NCBI GenBank assembly: GCA_026393035.1
Contig: JAPLAY010000014.1
Location: forward strand, 1-64,000
Length of the DNA: 64,000 bases
Source of the DNA: Actinomycetota bacterium
GTDB taxonomy: Bacteria; Actinomycetota; Actinomycetes; Nanopelagicales; Nanopelagicaceae
Direction of reading: 5' to 3'
The notes under the pieces are model-generated. The model did no database searches, was not told where the DNA came from, and saw nothing but the letters and a program-made list of their open reading frames with translations. The position numbers and the translations under genes were made by a program. Position 1 is the first letter of the stretch, and each line of letters starts with the position of its first letter. Shown here one piece after another: positions 61,188 to 64,000 of the stretch.

Positions 61188-63692
61188 ATGTTCGAGCGCT
61201 TTACCGATCGAGCCCGACGAGTTGTTGTGTTGGCGCAAGAAGAAGCCCGCATGCTTAATCACAATTACATTGGAACCGAACATATCCTTCTGGGTTTAAT
61301 CCACGAAGGTGAAGGCGTTGCCGCAAAGGCGCTCGAAGCTCTTGGTATCTCACTCGAAGCAGTTCGTTCTCAAGTTGAAGAAATTATCGGCCAGGGCCAA
61401 CAAGCACCTTCAGGCCATATTCCATTTACCCCACGTGCAAAGAAAGTTTTAGAGCTTTCACTTCGTGAAGCTTTGCAACTTGGACACAATTACATTGGAA
61501 CCGAACATATTCTTCTTGGTCTAATTCGCGAAGGCGAAGGCGTTGCGGCTCAGGTATTAGTAAAACTTGGCGCAGATTTAAATCGCGTTCGCACTCAAGT
61601 TATTTCACTTCTATCTGGTTATCAAGGAAAAGAAGCTGCAACATCTGGTGGTCCTGCAGAAGGAACACCATCTACATCATTAGTGCTTGATCAATTTGGT
61701 CGCAACCTTACGCAAGCTGCACGTGAAGGAAAACTTGATCCAGTAATTGGTCGCGACAAAGAAATCGAAAGAGTTATGCAAATTCTTTCACGTCGTACAA
61801 AAAATAACCCAGTATTAATCGGCGAACCTGGAGTTGGTAAGACAGCAATCGTTGAAGGACTTGCACAATTAATTGTTAAGGGCGACGTGCCTGAAACTCT
61901 TAAAGAGAAGCAGGTTTATTCACTTGATCTTGGTGCCCTTGTTGCCGGCAGTCGATACCGCGGAGATTTTGAAGAGCGTCTTAAGAAAGTATTGAAAGAA
62001 ATTCGCACACGTGGCGACATCATTCTTTTCATCGATGAGATTCATACCCTTGTTGGCGCAGGCGCTGCAGAAGGTGCGATTGATGCTGCAAGCATCTTGA
62101 AGCCAATGCTTGCTCGAGGTGAATTACAGACAATCGGTGCAACAACTCTTGATGAGTATCGCAAGCACTTTGAGAAGGATGCTGCTCTTGAACGTCGCTT
62201 CCAGCCAATTCAAGTTGCTGAACCAACTGTTGAACACACAATTGAAATCCTTAAGGGTCTTCGCGATCGTTACGAATCCCACCATAAAGTTTCAATTACT
62301 GATGCAGCGCTAGTCGGCGCCGCACAAATGGCAGATCGTTATATTTCAGATCGCTTCTTGCCAGATAAGGCAATCGATCTAATTGATGAAGCTGGTTCAA
62401 GACTTCGTATTCGTCGAATGACTGCGCCTCCAGAGCTTCGCGCTTATGATGACAAGGTTGCTGAAGCGCGCAAAGCTAAGGAATCTGCAATTGATTCTCA
62501 AGACTTTGAAGGTGCTGCAGCGTTCCGAGATAAGGAAAAAACCTTAATCGCAGAGAAGCATGAAGCAGAGAAGACTTGGAAAGCTAGCGACCTAGATGTT
62601 GTCGCGGAAGTTACCGAAGAGCTAATTGCTGAAGTCTTATCTAATGCAACCGGAATTCCAGTATTCAAATTAACTGAAGCAGAGACTGCCCGTTTGCTCC
62701 GCATGGAAGAAGAGTTGCATCGCCGTGTTATCGGCCAAGATCAAGCTATCAAGGCGCTGTCACAAGCAATCCGACGTACTCGCGCTGGCTTGAAAGATCC
62801 TAAGCGTCCTGGCGGTTCATTTATTTTTGCTGGCCCTTCTGGTGTTGGTAAGACTGAACTTTCTAGAACTCTTGCCCAATTCTTATTCGGCGACTCTGAT
62901 GCACTTATCCAACTTGATATGTCTGAATATTCAGAGAAGCACACTGCATCACGCTTGTTCGGTGCACCTCCAGGCTATGTCGGATATGACGAAGGTGGCC
63001 AGCTAACTGAAAAGGTTCGCCGTAAGCCATTCTCTGTTGTTCTCTTTGATGAGATCGAAAAGGCACACCCAGATATCTTTAACTCACTTCTACAAGTGCT
63101 TGAAGATGGCCGCCTGACTGATTCCCAAGGCCGTGTTGTTGATTTCAAGAACACCATAATTATCATGACTACAAACCTTGGTACTCGTGACATTTCTAAG
63201 ACTTTGAATCTTGGCTTCACGAATGCATCAGATCAACAAGGAAACTATGAGCGCATGAAGAACAAAGTTAGTGATGAACTAAAGAATCACTTCCGCCCAG
63301 AATTCCTAAACCGTATCGATGATGTAATCGTCTTCCATCAATTGAGCGAAAATGAAATCATTCAAATTGTTGACTTGATGGTTGCTAATCTGGATGAACG
63401 TTTACGTTCTCGCGATATGGGAATTGAATTAACAACTGAAGCAAAAGCTTTGCTTGCCAAGAAGGGTTACGACCCACTACTTGGCGCACGGCCATTGCGT
63501 CGCTGCATTCAACGAGAGATCGAAGATGCGCTCTCAGAGAAGATTCTCTTTGGTGATCTAAAAGCTGGAGAAATAATTATTGTAGGCACTGCAGTTGAAG
63601 ATGAGAAAGAGATATTCACCTTCAAGGGAATGCTTAAAGCTCAAATGCCAGATACTCCTGGCGATTTAGCGCAAGCACCTACAACTAATTAA
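61188..63692 (+). CDS. clpC: ClpC AAA+ chaperone
   Basis: Duplicated Clp_N repeats ([14 protein letters not shown] twice), [15 protein letters not shown] and [15 protein letters not shown] Walker A motifs, UVR-like middle region. Confidence 0.97.
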   Translation: MFERFTDRARRVVVLAQEEARMLNHNYIGTEHILLGLIHEGEGVAAKALEALGISLEAVRSQVEEIIGQGQQAPSGHIPFTPRAKKVLELSLREALQLGHNYIGTEHILLGLIREGEGVAAQVLVKLGADLNRVRTQVISLLSGYQGKEAATSGGPAEGTPSTSLVLDQFGRNLTQAAREGKLDPVIGRDKEIERVMQILSRRTKNNPVLIGEPGVGKTAIVEGLAQLIVKGDVPETLKEKQVYSLDLGALVAGSRYRGDFEERLKKVLKEIRTRGDIILFIDEIHTLVGAGAAEGAIDAASILKPMLARGELQTIGATTLDEYRKHFEKDAALERRFQPIQVAEPTVEHTIEILKGLRDRYESHHKVSITDAALVGAAQMADRYISDRFLPDKAIDLIDEAGSRLRIRRMTAPPELRAYDDKVAEARKAKESAIDSQDFEGAAAFRDKEKTLIAEKHEAEKTWKASDLDVVAEVTEELIAEVLSNATGIPVFKLTEAETARLLRMEEELHRRVIGQDQAIKALSQAIRRTRAGLKDPKRPGGSFIFAGPSGVGKTELSRTLAQFLFGDSDALIQLDMSEYSEKHTASRLFGAPPGYVGYDEGGQLTEKVRRKPFSVVLFDEIEKAHPDIFNSLLQVLEDGRLTDSQGRVVDFKNTIIIMTTNLGTRDISKTLNLGFTNASDQQGNYERMKNKVSDELKNHFRPEFLNRIDDVIVFHQLSENEIIQIVDLMVANLDERLRSRDMGIELTTEAKALLAKKGYDPLLGARPLRRCIQREIEDALSEKILFGDLKAGEIIIVGTAVEDEKEIFTFKGMLKAQMPDTPGDLAQAPTTN
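61260..61510 (+). repeat. clpC: 26-bp exact direct repeat marking Clp_N duplication in clpC
   Basis: CACAATTACATTGGAACCGAACATAT at 61260-61285 and 61485-61510. Confidence 0.9.
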
Positions 63693-64000
63693 TTTTTACG
63701 CGAGCGATCGCCTGCTCTAAGCGGGCGACCTCCATTATTTCAATTCCAGGAATCTTGATATCGCTTCCTGCTGGGACCATCGCTTTCTTAAATCCAAGTC
63801 GCGCCGCTTCAGCGATTCGCTGAGTCGCGCCAGTTACCTTTCTAATTTCACCAGCAAGTCCAACTTCACCAATTGCAATTAGATCTGCGGGAAGTGCGAG
63901 TCCTTTTGCTGCAGATCCGACAGCAAGAGCAACAGCAAGATCTGCAGCTGGTTCAGCAATCTTCATGCCACCGACTGTTGCAACATAAACATCACGGCCT
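63685..64000 (-). CDS. radA: DNA repair protein RadA, C-terminal part; 5' end outside window
   Basis: GRDVYVATVGGMKIAEPAADLAVALAVGSAAKG, GEVGLAGEIRKVTGATQRIAEAARLGF; frame open to window edge. Confidence 0.92.
   Translation of the reverse strand, partial: GRDVYVATVGGMKIAEPAADLAVALAVGSAAKGLALPADLIAIGEVGLAGEIRKVTGATQRIAEAARLGFKKAMVPAGSDIKIPGIEIMEVARLEQAIARVKIN

Noticed and set aside
61260-61510. 26-bp direct repeat as a mobile-element footprint
   Set aside because: It lies in frame in clpC and encodes the duplicated Clp_N motif (HNYIGTEHI), so domain duplication explains it.

Overview
The window is a compact, low-GC chromosomal segment from an actinobacterium. Gene content and streamlining resemble freshwater acI / Nanopelagicales-type bacteria, but that placement is inference. 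It holds about 55 protein-coding genes, three tRNA genes (Ser-UGA, Ser-GCU, Arg-ACG) and two clear intrinsic terminators. I saw no rRNA, CRISPR array, transposase, integrase or phage genes. Most genes are core metabolism: malic enzyme, upp, tadA, pheA, serS, an Sdh1-like succinate dehydrogenase, tandem crcB, a caa3-type oxidase with ctaG and ctaB, guaB1, metZ, tilS-hpt-ftsH-folE-folP-folB-folK-panC-nadB-nadC-coaX-lysS-argA-clpC and partial radA. The main accessory-looking region is about 22.2-30.0 kb. It encodes a GT-A-like/pyruvyl-transferase fusion, a sugar nucleotidyltransferase, two adjacent CDP-alcohol phosphotransferases (one with a substituted motif Asp), an ABC-exporter-like membrane protein without an ATPase domain, a GT2, a GDPD and a VanY-like peptidase. 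This is a candidate surface phosphoglycan or phospholipid pathway. Other points of interest are near-universal tail-to-tail overlap of convergent genes, a CuA-like cupredoxin lacking the canonical His in the oxidase operon, several perfect operator-like repeats in key promoters, and a roughly 65% GC island inside tilS. All calls come from reading the sequence and ORF translations; no searches were run.
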